The translations under genes and the position numbers were made by a program. Shown here one piece after another: positions 23,501-42,734 of a stretch of DNA of 48,428 bases. Below the pieces are notes generated by a model. That model made no database searches, had not been told where the DNA came from, and was given only the letters and a program-made list of their open reading frames with translations. The stretch's first letter is position 1. Every line of letters starts with the position of its first letter. Source of the DNA: Polytrichum commune. Its lineage: Eukaryota > Streptophyta > Polytrichopsida > Polytrichales > Polytrichaceae. The DNA lies in assembly GCA_950295325.1 (NCBI GenBank), contig OX485804.1:48982001-49030428 (forward strand), in the 5' to 3' direction.

Positions 23501-23836
23501 GTGTGCATGATCACCCCATTGCCGGCATGCCATGGTTTTCTTAATGGCATTTTTAGAAAAACCGTGCCGGCAATCTTGTTCTACTAAAAAAAAGAAGCGA
23601 AGCAGCTTCAAATAACAAATTGCACTCATTTTACAAAAACAGCTCAGCCAAATTGCTCACTCACCGAATCAAAAGAAAATGGACACCCAGCCAGCAAGCA
23701 CGGATCGAGCAAGCAGGGAAGTGACATTGCACATACCTTGAGAAGCCGAAAGGAGATCCACTCCGGAAGTAGCCATGGTGGCTTTCTTAGGCTTCCTGCC
23801 TCTCTTGGGCTTCTCTGCCCCCTCCATAATCTTCAT
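17574..23836 (-). CDS. DRD1: SNF2 chromatin remodeller, DRD1/CLASSY family, 4 exons
   Basis: Nuclear SNF2-type ATPase; family members act in RNA-directed DNA methylation with Pol IV/Pol V. Exons: 23836-23737, 21520-20790, 20331-20185, 19301-17574. All introns are GT-AG and phases match, giving 901 aa (Arabidopsis DRD1 is about 888). Residues 9-18 (KPKRGRKPKK) and 34-41 (GRPKRLRP) look like AT-hook/NLS pieces, with acidic runs in exon 2. A C-H...C-x2-C patch (C292, C306, C309) resembles the family's small zinc-like region. Helicase motifs: PGTGKS 400-405, DEGH 502-505, LSGTP about 529-533, SIKACGEGISL 783-793, QAISRAFRIGQ 813-823. The SIKACGEGISLVGASR block is diagnostic for DRD1/CLSY. Start: the first ATG after an in-frame stop. 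DRD1 fits better than CLSY by length, but orthology is not proven. Confidence 0.9.
19302..20184 (-). other. Intron 3 of the DRD1-like gene, with inserted MITE
   Basis: The donor CCG|GTATGC is at 20184 and the acceptor TTTGCAG is at 19302, both in phase 0, joining residues WRRP to RPIHKA. A 292-bp MITE (19329-19620) makes up a third of the intron and ends about 27 bp before the acceptor. Confidence 0.85.
19329..19620. mobile_element. MITE of the AGGTAGAGGGTG family, copy 1 (intronic)
   Basis: The left end AGGCAGAGGGTGCTAAAA and the right end, inverted AGGTAGAGGGTGCTAAAACC, are flanked by TA on both sides (19327-19328, 19621-19622). The inner right end continues AACACCCTAAAATCTTTCAC when inverted, matching the copy at 31412. 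TA flanks fit a Tc1/mariner-type target, but the ends are not the Stowaway consensus, so the superfamily is open. Confidence 0.75.
21521..23736 (-). other. Intron 1 of the DRD1-like gene
   Basis: The donor CAAG|GTATGT is at 23736 and the acceptor AAATGCAG at 21521; the split glycine codon (G|GG) joins SASQ to GRPKR. About 1.8 kb of this 2.2-kb intron is a diverged tandem repeat. Confidence 0.85.
21590..23360. repeat. Diverged tandem array in DRD1 intron 1, unit about 400 bp
   Basis: The block CACTCAGGTATTGAACTACC, or a close variant, starts at about 21731, 22087, 22490, 22886 and 23122, giving spacings near 356, 403, 396 and 236 bp. Each unit also carries CATAGTGCTGCATTC, CTCACTGGGGTA, TCAATCAATCTTTGGGTGAT and GATGCTATAGATACACATG. 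The final unit is shortened. Units differ by scattered substitutions and small gaps, so the array is old. Confidence 0.85.
23737..23836 (-). other. Exon 1 of the DRD1-like gene, missed as an open frame
   Basis: It encodes 33 residues starting MKIMEGAEKPKRGRKPKK. The upstream frame meets TGA before any other ATG, which decides the start. It ends in CAAG|GTATGT, and its phase fits exon 2 exactly. The basic cluster is a likely nuclear signal. Confidence 0.8.
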
Positions 23837-24879
23837 CTTCAACCCAACGACGATGCCACTCGCATCACATCCAACCCACGATCACCACACCATAGCCCCC
23901 AAGCTCTCTCCCTATGGGGTCCCCCATCCCTCCATGCTTGCATAAACCTCCGGCATTGTCCATAAACCTCCCAAACCTCGCAATGTTCCCACCCAACCAC
24001 AAAAACCTCCAAACTCGCCTAACTTAACCCAATTCGCAACACCACGCTCAAACAAACTTTGTGATGCATACCAACCAAAGGCGGGAATGAAGGAATATAT
24101 GGTTTTTACCCAAAGCCACAACTAGGTCTACTACTGATGCTCAAGCTGGGAAGAAGGAAGAGAAGAGAAAGTGAAGCGCCGTCTTTGGTGCTCAGTGTGT
24201 AACTTAGTTTGTTGGGAGTGGAAACGAAGGGGCAGCAGCAGAGGCGACAAAGGACATTTGGTATCCATATTCATCATCACTCATCAATGGTGGCCAGGAA
24301 ATGGTGCGAATCCATCTCACACATGTGCACATCCATCGATACACCATGATGATGATTCATCTCTAAGCCTTGCCTACTTACTTACATGTGCACATCCATC
24401 GATGGCATCGTGCACAGAGAGAGAGAGAGAGTGAGAGTGGCAACTGATGAGATTGATGGTTGTGTTGCAACCATGATGATTGAATCCCATCTGAGCAAGA
24501 ACGAGTCAATTTTGTGGGCCACCTCCCGAAAAGTTACTCACTCAACCAGATCTTACCCGGAGGCTGGATTGTGTTGTCCGCTGTTTTTGTTGTTTGGTTT
24601 TTGGGCCCAGAGTTGAGTAAGAAGAAGGGTCCAGGAACAAAGGGACCAATTTGAAACAATTTTGGGGCAAACTGAACCCTTGAACTGGACCCTCCTACCA
24701 CCTTCCAAAATGGTTCTACAGAACATGAGCTCTCTTTTGAGCTTCATTTCTTGGTTCCGATCATTGCACTTAATTTTGCATATGGTGTCGTATGGTGCTT
24801 TATGTCACTGTGGTAACTTTTCTGATGAAACTTGTAATGAATAAGTTTACAAGTACACCTTGACCTCTGTAAATGTCAC
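23837..24879. other. Upstream region of the DRD1-like gene
   Basis: It should hold the promoter and 5' untranslated region, on the minus strand. A 19-bp direct repeat, ACATGTGCACATCCATCGA, occurs at about 24322 and 24384, followed by a (GA)n run at about 24417-24431. Open frames on both strands (for example 24171-24434) have no recognisable domains. No core promoter can be assigned with confidence. Confidence 0.4.
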
Positions 24880-25460
24880 TTCTTCTCTTGTATCCCCAAA
24901 CCCTAGGGAACGGATGTGCTCAGTTCAAACCTCCCTCCTTGTTGTCACATTTCCCTCCCATGTATCATGGGTTCTGACATTAAAATAATCCACCAAAGAT
25001 TTTCAAACCACACGCATCCATTGTCATCATTATCATTATTGCGATGTTGACTTTGTGTTGTCCCATAATGTCACATGCTACACTAATCCTCGATTATCAT
25101 GCATCCATTCTAACACTACATAACTCCTTAATATCAAGTGCACTTTGGTTGCCACATGCGTGATATTAGGGAGATTAGAGTGTAGAGTGTATTGTCATGG
25201 ATGACTGAAATTAGGTGTAATTTGCATCCTAACATTTCTATGATGAAATATTCTCATTAGTCATTGAAATTTGGATGAAAAATCACTTAGTAAGTGACAA
25301 TAATTGTAATGTTGTAATCTATAGAGCCCAAATTCTTTTACAAGGAATGACAAATAATGTTTGGTTTACATTCAATTTGGTGACACTACACATGCAGTTT
25401 ACAATTAGCATCGAGCAAGACAAATTGAATTGGTAACACTAAATACAATATTTAGTGCAG
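24880..25460. repeat. Dispersed repeat, related to 12490-13575
   Basis: It matches three blocks of the region at 12490-13575, one of them inverted. It ends at about 25456 with ACTAAATACAATATTTAGT, the palindromic terminus also seen at 14968-14986. No coding frame stands out. Confidence 0.55.
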
Positions 25461-25639
25461 TGTTTCCCTCCAAAACGATGTCATGTAGGATGCATCTCAC
25501 TTTGCCTCTTCTTGGTCTCGAACCCTCATTTAAAGGCCTTTAGTCCAATTTACACCTCTCGGCCAAACATGATTGGTTCATTTTGTTGGACCCCCCGTCT
25601 AAATTGCCCTAAGTTAAGGGTGGGCGAAAACTACTTATT

Positions 25640-26765
25640 AGGGTGGATTTACATTAGGGTTCAAGACCTAAGAAACTCCGATCTCAAGTGATCCTTATTG
25701 GTTGAGATCAAAATTTTGGACCCAAGGAATTTACACGAGGGTATGGGTCCAAGGTATGAGAAAACAAAGTTGTGTTGATATGGCATTCCATTCCTGCTGA
25801 ATCTTTGCAATCCTCGTTCAAGAAAACATTCCTCCTAGTTTGCGTAACCAATCTTCAAGCTTGGGTCCAATTTTGAGTCCAAAAGTAATGTCCATCAAGA
25901 GGTCTATTGGACCCCAAGTTTTTTGGACCCAGACCTTGATGTAAACCCAGCCTCAAGGTACAAGACAAAAGAAACTCCAAAATTGAGCAATCCTATTGGT
26001 CGAGAGGAAAACTTTGAGCCTGAGGAATTTGCGGAGAGGAAATTGTCACATATGAGCAAGTGCATCTCTCATTCATCCAACATAAAGAACTTCACCCCTG
26101 TAGGTTTGTCATTGATTCATCTTAGATGACTTGGACTACACTAGTACATGGTCTTTGAAGCTAATTCTAGTATCAAGTCAACCAAAAACAATAACCTTCA
26201 AATTGCATACCATTTTGTTGGATAAATAAGAGGCATCTTGTGCGATAGTTCTCTCTCGTCAAGGAGTTTACATTATAGGCTAGGCCTAGTCCAAGGCACA
26301 CAAAAAAATGAAGTGGTGTTAATGTGACATCGTTTTCTTGCCAAATGTCAGCAACCCCCACTCAAAGAACACACTCCCAAATTTGACACATTAAAATTCA
26401 ACCTTGGGTCTAATTTCGAGTTCCAAAGTAAGGTCTTGTGGCTATACATTAGGATCTAAGACCAAAGAAAATTCAAAATCAAATAATCCCATTGGTCAAA
26501 AGAGAGCAAATTTTTGGACTCAAGGGGTTTACATTGAGTTTTGCATCACAACATGAGAAAATGAAGTGGCGCTAATGCGGCATCACTATCCCACCAAAAC
26601 TCAATGTTACCCACTTAAGAAAATACTCCTCGAAGTTTCAAATTTTGATCTTCAAGCTTGGGTCCGATTTCAAGGATGAGAGTAAGGTCCATTTAAAGGG
26701 GTGTTTCAAACCTCAAGTTTCTTGAACCCATACCCTTATGTAAACCCACCTCAAATTTAGTGGTA
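25640..26765. repeat. Degenerate direct repeats, about three copies
   Basis: The block AAGAAACTCC..TCAAG..ATCC..TATTGGT.GAGA recurs at about 25668, 25970 and 26465. A second block (GTTTACATT..., then ATGAGAAAATGAAGTGG, then TTAATG.GGCAT) recurs at about 25728, 26257 and 26529. A third (TCTTCAAGCTTGGGTCC) recurs at about 25852, 26398 and 26650. Order is conserved but spacing varies, so this is a decayed tandem array or the interior repeats of an unknown element. Confidence 0.6.
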
Positions 26766-28963
26766 AGTGTTCTCACCCGTAAGGAATGACTATGTGCAAA
26801 ATCAAATTGAAAGCAAGATACATCTTGCTCGTGATTAACAATGATGCTTCATATACCTTGAATTAAAGATTTGCCATTCAGCTAGCATGTCCAAATTGGG
26901 TGAGTTTTTTCCCACCGGACAAATCATGGTTGTGCATGACTCCACTGGACAAATTTGGCAAACTTTAAGTGTACGGGTCGAGGACAACTATCAAAGGGTA
27001 AATCTCCAAGAATGTCACGATTTGGCCCTTCAACTTTGAGAGTGATGGACTTGATATAAATTTCATTAATTGTTTTTTTAAAACAATTTTTTGGGAGAAG
27101 CTCACTTGACAACCATATAATACATTATGGCCAAATTTCCAACCTACATCAAATTCCACCTAGACCCAAGTGGCCATCAAATGGGAAAAGAAAAGAAAAG
27201 AAAAAAAATTAAATTGGGTTTCCCCCCCCCCCCCCCCTTGATGAAGGCATGCACTATTCACATGTCAATATGACCTTGTAGATGTGGTATGATGGACTCC
27301 AAATTTCCACGTTACGAATATATGGTAGTGTAGGTCACATATCTTCAATTGGAATCAAGGAGAAACATGTTCTATTTTATTACATGATTGAAAATTCAAG
27401 CACTTGTGTGAACCTGTTTGAAAAAAGGAATGTGAAGGCTTGAGCATTCAAGGGTTAAGAAATGGGACATCATGACAGATAATCCATGAAGGCCCTATGA
27501 TGTCTTTATATGGTCTACATGAAAATTTGCACATAACCTTAACAAAATATCAGACTAGAATCTTACTTAGACAATGATAACGTTGAGGTAAAATGTCACA
27601 ATTAAGATGTGAAATTACAATGGTTATATGTGATGTTGATGAGGAGCAAATGTATTCTATGTGTATTTAGAAGTGAGTCCGTATTTGAAGTTGGATTTGC
27701 CGATCTCTCTTTTTACATTATATACCAATTCAATTGAACTTAATGTGCAATTGAGATATGAATTAGTTGTACATATGACCACTTTTTTAAAATATCAACT
27801 ATAAAAGTTTATATCTAACGTTAAACACACTCATTAGATGTGTTGTGGTTTAAAATGGACCTCTTGAACCTTTAAGGAGTAAAGCTAAATCTATGGCATT
27901 AGGTCACATGAAAGGGGGGAAAGGGGGGGGGGGGACTTGGCCCTTGGCATTCAATCCTTAATTGTGGTCCAAAAGGTTCCATACAGTAGTTTCAAGAATA
28001 AAGCCTCCAGATCTCATGATCCCAATGCTTCAAACTGAATATGAAGTCAGGGCAGCTAAACACATCTCATCAACTGAGTAATGTTATGCCATTATGAACC
28101 TCAAGATATAAGATAAAAGTGTCATAAATGATTCCATCAAAATTTAGTCCTTATTTGAAACACGTTATTCCAATCAAAGCGTACACATGATCATGTGTCC
28201 CATATAAAAATGCCCTTGGTCCTTTTATAGGCTAAAACTTGAAAGGGACAAATTGGATACTAAAACTGTATAGGGTACCAACTTATGCCTAAAAGCTTCA
28301 CTTCAATTCCCAAAATGAACATATTCCTAAGACAATTAATTCTATCCGCATTATTGTTCACATCCTCCCTTGTGACCCATTCAAACTAAGGTTGTACACC
28401 TAAGTAAAAGGACACATCATGGTATCATGAGAACTTGGACACTTATCCACGTCATTCAAAGAATAAAAATGAAGTGTGTCCAACCACATGGCTCAAGGGC
28501 AGTTTTTTGATTGCACCATTGCAAAGGAGAGGTTTGTCATTTAAGTAGAGAAATGTTGCTCTCTTGTAAACATAACATTACTCAATGATGTGGGCCCTCG
28601 AAATCTAACAGTGAGATGTGGGAAGCTTAGTCAAAATTTAAGTCTCCCTGCAAAACTTTTTGAGCATTCCGACTTTTATATTCCTAAGGCCCATTGAACG
28701 AGCACTACGTGTTGGGTATTGTTTTGGATATATGCACACAAGTGCCTTTCATTTCTCAGACATTCAAGTGTCACTATGACTGATCTACTTGAGACTCACA
28801 TTTTTTTCCTATTTGTTGCGGGGAAATTGTTCACATGTTGGTTCAAGTTCACCTACAAGTGGTGCAAGGTCACCTTTCTTTATGTCAAGCTAAAATGTTC
28901 ACGTGAGATTTTGGTGGGTCTCAATCAATGTACGACCGCCACGTGGCAAATTGTGAAAGAATA
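26766..28963. other. Intergenic, no gene supported
   Basis: Only short frames without recognisable domains. Notable are a 16-base C run at 27222-27237 and a 12-base G run at 27923-27934. The right part is the 3' flank of the proteasome gene. Confidence 0.5.
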
Positions 28964-28969
28964 TTTATT
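28964..28969 (-). terminator. Possible polyadenylation signal of the proteasome gene
   Basis: AATAAA on the minus strand, 25 bp past the stop codon at 28994. It is close to the stop, so a more distal signal may be used instead. Confidence 0.4.
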
Positions 28970-28993
28970 CATTGAAATGTCCATGTGGGAGGT

Positions 28994-37523
<8,530 letters not shown>

Positions 37524-37941
37524 ATTTATACGTTGTTGGTGTTGATGCAAAGGAGCAAGGCACGTGCGGAATAGGCTAAGATGAGTAAGTTAGCCCAACA
37601 ACCTCCCATCCAATGGATAAAAATTCGATGCAATTAAACCGCAATCTCCTACCAAAGTTGGTAGATTTTGGTCATCAAAAACCCTTGCAATTTGCCAATA
37701 CCTTTGACTCGTATATATTGAGAGGAGTTTGTAGCGAGAACAACACTTGATTGAAGCAATAATGGAGGAAGTTATAGAAAGTAGTGACCCCTAAATTGAA
37801 CCTCCTAAACCCTAAAATTTGAAGATTGCACTCAAGTCTATGTGAGCATGATCAAAAAGTGAAGCAATCCTTTGAGACGTTCTCCAATCCATCCATTCAT
37901 TTGATAATTTGTAAGACTATTAATGCAAATAGAATACAAAT
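37524..37941 (-). promoter_or_regulatory. Upstream region of the alpha-5 gene
   Basis: It should contain the 5' untranslated region and promoter, read on the minus strand. A CACGTG G-box core is at 37561-37566, about 40 bp before the ATG. No core promoter is assigned. The TATAAAT directly before the ATG is too close to be a TATA box for this start. Confidence 0.35.
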
Positions 37942-38374
37942 TACCGTAGGTTGATAGCAAGTTGGGCATGAAATGCTCAATAATCAATTAATTTAAAAAA
38001 GGTTTTGGCGCTCTATAAAAATATTTATGAAAAATAAGCAAATATGCATATACATATTCACTTATTTAGGCACATAACATTTCCCACATACAAATCCATG
38101 TACCGTTGCTGATTACATTCATTCATGGTGGTTGAGCACACGATGTTAAGCTTTAGGGCGTAGGTTAAGCCTTCTTAGCGTGCTAATTAGGGTTGTGTTG
38201 TTAATGCATGTGAGTTGTTGACTTTGGATTCAGTTGCTCCAAATTTACTAATATTTAGACATTTTGATGATTATTTTTTCTTTCATTTACGCCATTTGAC
38301 CCAAAAAAATTCAAAAAAACTAGACTTAATTATTTTGAAATATTTCCCGCCCAACTTGCTATCAGCCTATGGTA
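37942..38374. mobile_element. Inverted-repeat element, TACCGTAGG family
   Basis: The left end TACCGTAGGTTGATAGCAAG continues TTGGGCA; the right end, inverted, is TACCATAGGCTGATAGCAAG followed by TTGGGCG. TA is the outermost dinucleotide on both sides and may be the target duplication. It is 433 bp, with no coding frame. Related single ends lie at 8791-8822 and 15982-16008. Confidence 0.7.
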
Positions 38375-38892
38375 TTATGGGATGAAGCCCATTCTAATTT
38401 GAGTTCAAATTTAAAATGGCAAGGCTCTTTCAAATAACAAGTCACAAAAAAAAATTCCCTCAATGCTAATGAGGATTTTGTAATATTTTGAACTTCCAAG
38501 GCTAAATAAATGCTTTATTGATAATTTCACATTAGGAATGAAATCCTAGTCAATAGCTTATTTACTAAATGGAAGCCAACATATATATTGGACTTGAAGG
38601 TGAGGTGCACTCAATATGGGTTTTGTGGACAAGGCAACTTAAAAAAAAAAACATGGGCAATTTGTTTCCAAAGTCGGCAGGACATGCAACAATTTTCAGT
38701 TGGGCTTGAAATTTAATTCCGGGAGAGGCATGAGGGTCGTGGGTCAAGTCCAACTAGTTACAAGTTGATATCGGTTGGTTTTTCTTTGTTAACTTAAGTA
38801 TGTTTCATAGATTTCTCTAAAATGATCAGCAATATGCCTAAAGTCTTGAACTTAAACTAGTCATTTCTCAAACTCAACCGGCTCATATGCAA
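38375..38892. other. Intergenic, no gene supported
   Basis: AT-rich, with a 62-codon minus-strand frame at 38565-38753 that has no recognisable feature. Nothing else is supported. Confidence 0.4.
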
Positions 38893-39116
38893 CTACACAT
38901 TGTTGTCTAATTAGTGTGGGTTATCATTTGGAGTTACACATTGCTATAACATTTTATTGAGAGTATCATTTTTTACCAACTAAGTTATTTCATATTCTTT
39001 GGTGTGCATATTAACTACTTGTGTTATGTGGGGTTAAAAATGATACTCTCGGTAAAATGTTCTAGCAATGCGTAACTCCAAATGGTAACCCACACTAATT
39101 AGACAAAATAGTGTAG
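38893..39116. mobile_element. MITE with about 80-bp inverted arms
   Basis: The left arm begins CTACACATTGTTGTCTAATT and the right arm, inverted, CTACACTATTTTGTCTAATT. They stay aligned for about 80 bp, sharing AGTGTGGGTTA.CATTTGGAG and GAGAGTATCATTTTT. The loop is about 60 bp. It would fold into a long hairpin, a typical small-RNA precursor shape. Target duplication not resolved. Confidence 0.8.
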
Positions 39117-39376
39117 CAGTATTCTCTCCCGTTCATGGGTGTTACCTTAGTTCTTGGTTGTGATTGGTCCATCTGAATGTACATTTAGATGTCCTAAACA
39201 TGCAAGCATGTGAACAAAGAGCTTCCTCACCATGGGCTATTGACATTGCTTCTATTTGGGGATGCATAACATTATGCAACCTTGGAGTTGACTTCCATTT
39301 CTAAAAACATTCATGCTTGTCCGTCTTTCACTCTCCCATCTATGTTAGTAAATCTTAGGCTGAATCTAGCAAGTGT

Positions 39377-39453
39377 CTCTAGTAGAAAACTATGCCCAAA
39401 ATCAACTGCGGTTCTTTTGCCCAACATGATCTGCAATCGCTAAACGATCGCAA
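39377..39453 (+). mobile_element. Truncated CACTA-type MITE end
   Basis: CTCTAGTAGAAAACTATGCC followed by CAAAATCAACTGCGGTT matches the ends of the complete element at 42342-42659; the first bases CTCTA differ from CACTA by one base. It stops at about 39453, where a single arm of the CATAATATTATTC family (39447-39476, inverted) begins. Confidence 0.65.
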
Positions 39454-39476
39454 AACATTGTTATGAATCTGAATAA

Positions 39477-40404
39477 TGTTATAGGGTTTTGGATTATCCC
39501 ATATAGAATTGATTTTGTTAGTGATTAATGTTTAGGCATGTGCCTTTATTGGTGGTTAAACTCTTTTGAGCTAAAGTAATGAGTTGACAAATGGCAGGCT
39601 AGGGATTTGTGTTAACTCATCCATTGAGAGGGTGAAAACATTTTGAAAAATTACGTAGCTTTAGAATGCCTATTTGAAGATGATTTGAGTCCAAAAATAA
39701 CAATGAAGACCTTAAATTAGTCTAGTGGGTAGAGTTGGAATGAATGGCCCTCAACGTATAGTGAATATATTTTATAGAAGCCCCTTCATCTACGATGGAT
39801 GAGTTTACAAAGACAACATGGACCCAAATTTGGCGTAGATGATATGTCCCATACATATATATATACTTACCCCCGCCAATGACTTTGCTTTCTAAGTGAT
39901 ACCTTATATATATATATATATATAAAAGGTATCAATATATATTGGAAATCTTCTCAATGCTATCAATTTGTGAAGGCTAATGTTATTTATTGCACCATGT
40001 GTTAGCCCCTAATGTCCCATACGGGCTTCTTTGATTAGATGAGAAAATCTAAATAGGTGGATTGGATGCAAATGAAATCATTTTTGCTCGAACCATTTGT
40101 TGCAATAAAATAGCACATGTACCCTACAAGTTATGATAACAAGATGAATCAAATATTCCACAAGCAACTATCATCTCATTTTTATCACAAATGCGATGAA
40201 AGGGGTTGAATATCGTCATGCAACTGATGAACATTTCCCACCGGTTGAATGCAACAAATTCACAAAATTCTAAAGAGGATCCCATGTCCAGTTTTCATTT
40301 CTAGACGAAGTAGAGTAGTGCGGTCCAGTCGGACCCCTGTGGTTGTATTACATAGAGAGGCATGTGAAGGTCTTAGAATATTATGCGAGACAAAATGAAC
40401 CAAC
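39477..40404. other. Intergenic, no gene supported
   Basis: It contains TA-rich microsatellites (about 39855-39866 and 39907-39926). No coding frame, RNA gene or defined element. Confidence 0.45.
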
Positions 40405-41440
40405 ATGAGGGATCAGTGGATGAGGGAATTGTTGTATGTGATAGTGTGTTCTATATTGACGAGTATTTCAATTGAACAAGAAAACATCCTAGAAACAACA
40501 ATGGATCACAAAAGAGAAGGTAGATTGGGAGAATGTGAGGATAGGAGTGAGATCAAGGAGAATAAGAATAGAATGAATAATGTACAAGCAAATCCAATCT
40601 TATATAAACATTCCCAAAATGCATTATTGGGAGGCTTTACATGTAAGGTAGAAATACCATAAGCCGTTAACCACCCTCTAGCTGTGCACTAGACCGCCGT
40701 CATAATGGTGAAGTGCCATTTCTAAACCCGATCATGGCTCGGCAGCAACTTCAATGCATGTACACTTAGTGTAGCCAATGGGAGTCAAGTGTTAATGTAC
40801 TCATGAGGTAACCGATTTAGGCGATGTTCTGTATGAAAATGTGGATTACCGTGTTCAGTGTAGGGAGAATGTAGTGAACGAGTAGGGGGTTGGACAAACT
40901 TTCCACTTTGAAAAATTGTAGCATTTTTTTGTATAGGGCAGAAAAATATGAAACAACTTGCATTCTTCATGAATCCTTCTCGTCTATCTTGGAAAATTAT
41001 CTCATGATTGTCAGACCTGATCTTCAATGCGAATCACCTTATTTTCACGGGTTATGGTATTTCTACCTTAGTAAGAGAAAATATTTTATATTGACTATAG
41101 TGCAATGTATAAGAGAGCATTATTTTCAAAGGCAAAAATGGTATCCTCAAACAAACAGGGGTAAGTTAAAGCGGACTCAACAACATATGTTGTAACGTAG
41201 ATGCAAGTGGGTTCATTAAGATCGAAGAGGACGAGAGGAACCGGATTTAAATTTAGAGGATGGGCCAATTATAGACCCATTGAATGCATGCAAATATTCT
41301 ATGTGCAAAATCATTATAGAGCAGAGTCGGCACTGGTTGTGCACACTAAACGAAGGCCCTTGGATGTAAGTCTCTATCAAGTTGGAGTTATGGAGGAATC
41401 TCCGAAACTTGGAGACATTAATAGAGTAGCCTACCTATAA
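40405..41440 (+). pseudogene. Possible CACTA (En/Spm) transposase-region remnant
   Basis: Three plus-strand frames (40405-40662, 40890-41195, 41201-41440) follow each other in different phases. In the last, CMQIFYVQNHY and VVHTKRRPLDV loosely resemble the DUF4216 region of CACTA transposons (pattern Q.FY(V/I)...VV.KT..RD.(Y/F)D). The first two are unrecognised. If the match is real, this is a decayed C-terminal part of a CACTA protein, in line with the CACTA MITEs nearby. Recognition rests on a short pattern only. Confidence 0.3.
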
Positions 41441-42341
41441 CCAATCACTTAAGAGATTTTGTGCCAAATCCAGAGAAGTGTAAGGTGGTGTAAATTTTTT
41501 CCAATCTAGGAAGATAGAAATTAGGAGGATTGTAAAATTTTCAATAGTTTTATTCCTTAAATTGAAATTATTGTGAAATTTTGATGCCAAAAGTTGGCCT
41601 GAACATATTACCAATGTCTAGAGTTTGCCATAATCGCCCATTTTAACCGCTCATTCCTTCTCAAAACCCTTTAGCACTCAAAACCGCAACATGTGTCATG
41701 ACATTGCTGGTTCCGACATGATCGAAATGTAGTCATGGCCTCATCAACATGCCGGTACCCTATAGATTGTCGATGGGGTCTTGATTGGGAATAGGTGCCT
41801 CTACTATATTGCTTAAAGATGAGGAAGATGACGTTGGAATGAAATTGGTATGTGAACATATTTAATTCATAGATAGTATTACAACAAGGGAGTCTTGAAA
41901 TTTTGAAGTGTACCAAAGATAGTTGGGGGGAGACATATTGTGACATTTTGGTTCCATTTTCGATATTAAAGAAATGGCGATTTGGAACAGTATCATGTGG
42001 TGTGACACCGTGATTTGGAATGGGTTTAAATTAACAATAACATGGAAGTGGATTAAGCTTATAATTTGAATAATAATTTGAATAATTTGAATAATAATAA
42101 TAATAATAATAATGGCACACGAGGGCCCATAATAAGATCGAGTGCAGACAATGGAAAACGTTTTTGTGCATTAAAGCAACGGCGTGGGTCATCCATTGAG
42201 GGGATGACGTTGAATATAGTTGGACATTAGGGTAGTTCAACACTATGGTAGTTAATAAATGAGACGACATTGATATAGTGATAAATGAACCCCCTGATAT
42301 CGCTATGTGGAAAGGATGTGACAATGCAAAGAGATTGGAAT
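41441..42341. other. Intergenic, no gene supported
   Basis: It contains an (AAT)n tract at about 42088-42112. The frames at 41671-41946 and 42031-42324 (minus) have no recognisable domain; the second runs through the AAT tract as a tyrosine/asparagine repeat. Confidence 0.45.
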
Positions 42342-42659
42342 CACTTGTAGAAAACTATGCCAAAAGGAACTGCAGCCGATTTGACCAGCCTAATCTGTAG
42401 TCACTAAACGACTGCAGATTTGTTTTTTTGGTTTAGCGACTGAAATTTTAGGGATTTGTGGGAGTGTAACATACCATTGGCAAGGTCTTAAAAATACCTT
42501 TCCAACGGTATATTACACGACCTGATTTTCTTTAAAAATTTAGTCACAAAATGAAATAAAAATAAAAATTGCGGTTGTTAGTGACTGGAGATCAGGCTGG
42601 TCAAAAGAACTACGGCCGATTTCAACTGCGGTTATTTTGGACATAGTTTTCTACTAGTG
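42342..42659. mobile_element. CACTA-superfamily MITE with AAT target duplication
   Basis: It starts CACTTGTAGAAAACTATGCC and ends in the inverse of CACTAGTAGAAAACTATGTC. AAT at 42339-42341 and AAT at 42660-42662 give the 3-bp duplication expected for CACTA elements. It is 318 bp and non-coding, with inner inverted pairs around TGCAGTCG/CGACTGCAG-like words and GGCCGATTT. Fairly similar ends and a perfect duplication suggest a comparatively recent insertion. Confidence 0.88.
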
Positions 42660-42734
42660 AATGAAATATGAAGAGAAAAGAGGAGTACAACAACAATAAA
42701 GGGTGGTAATGTTTTTTGCAAAAACAAGTTGAAC

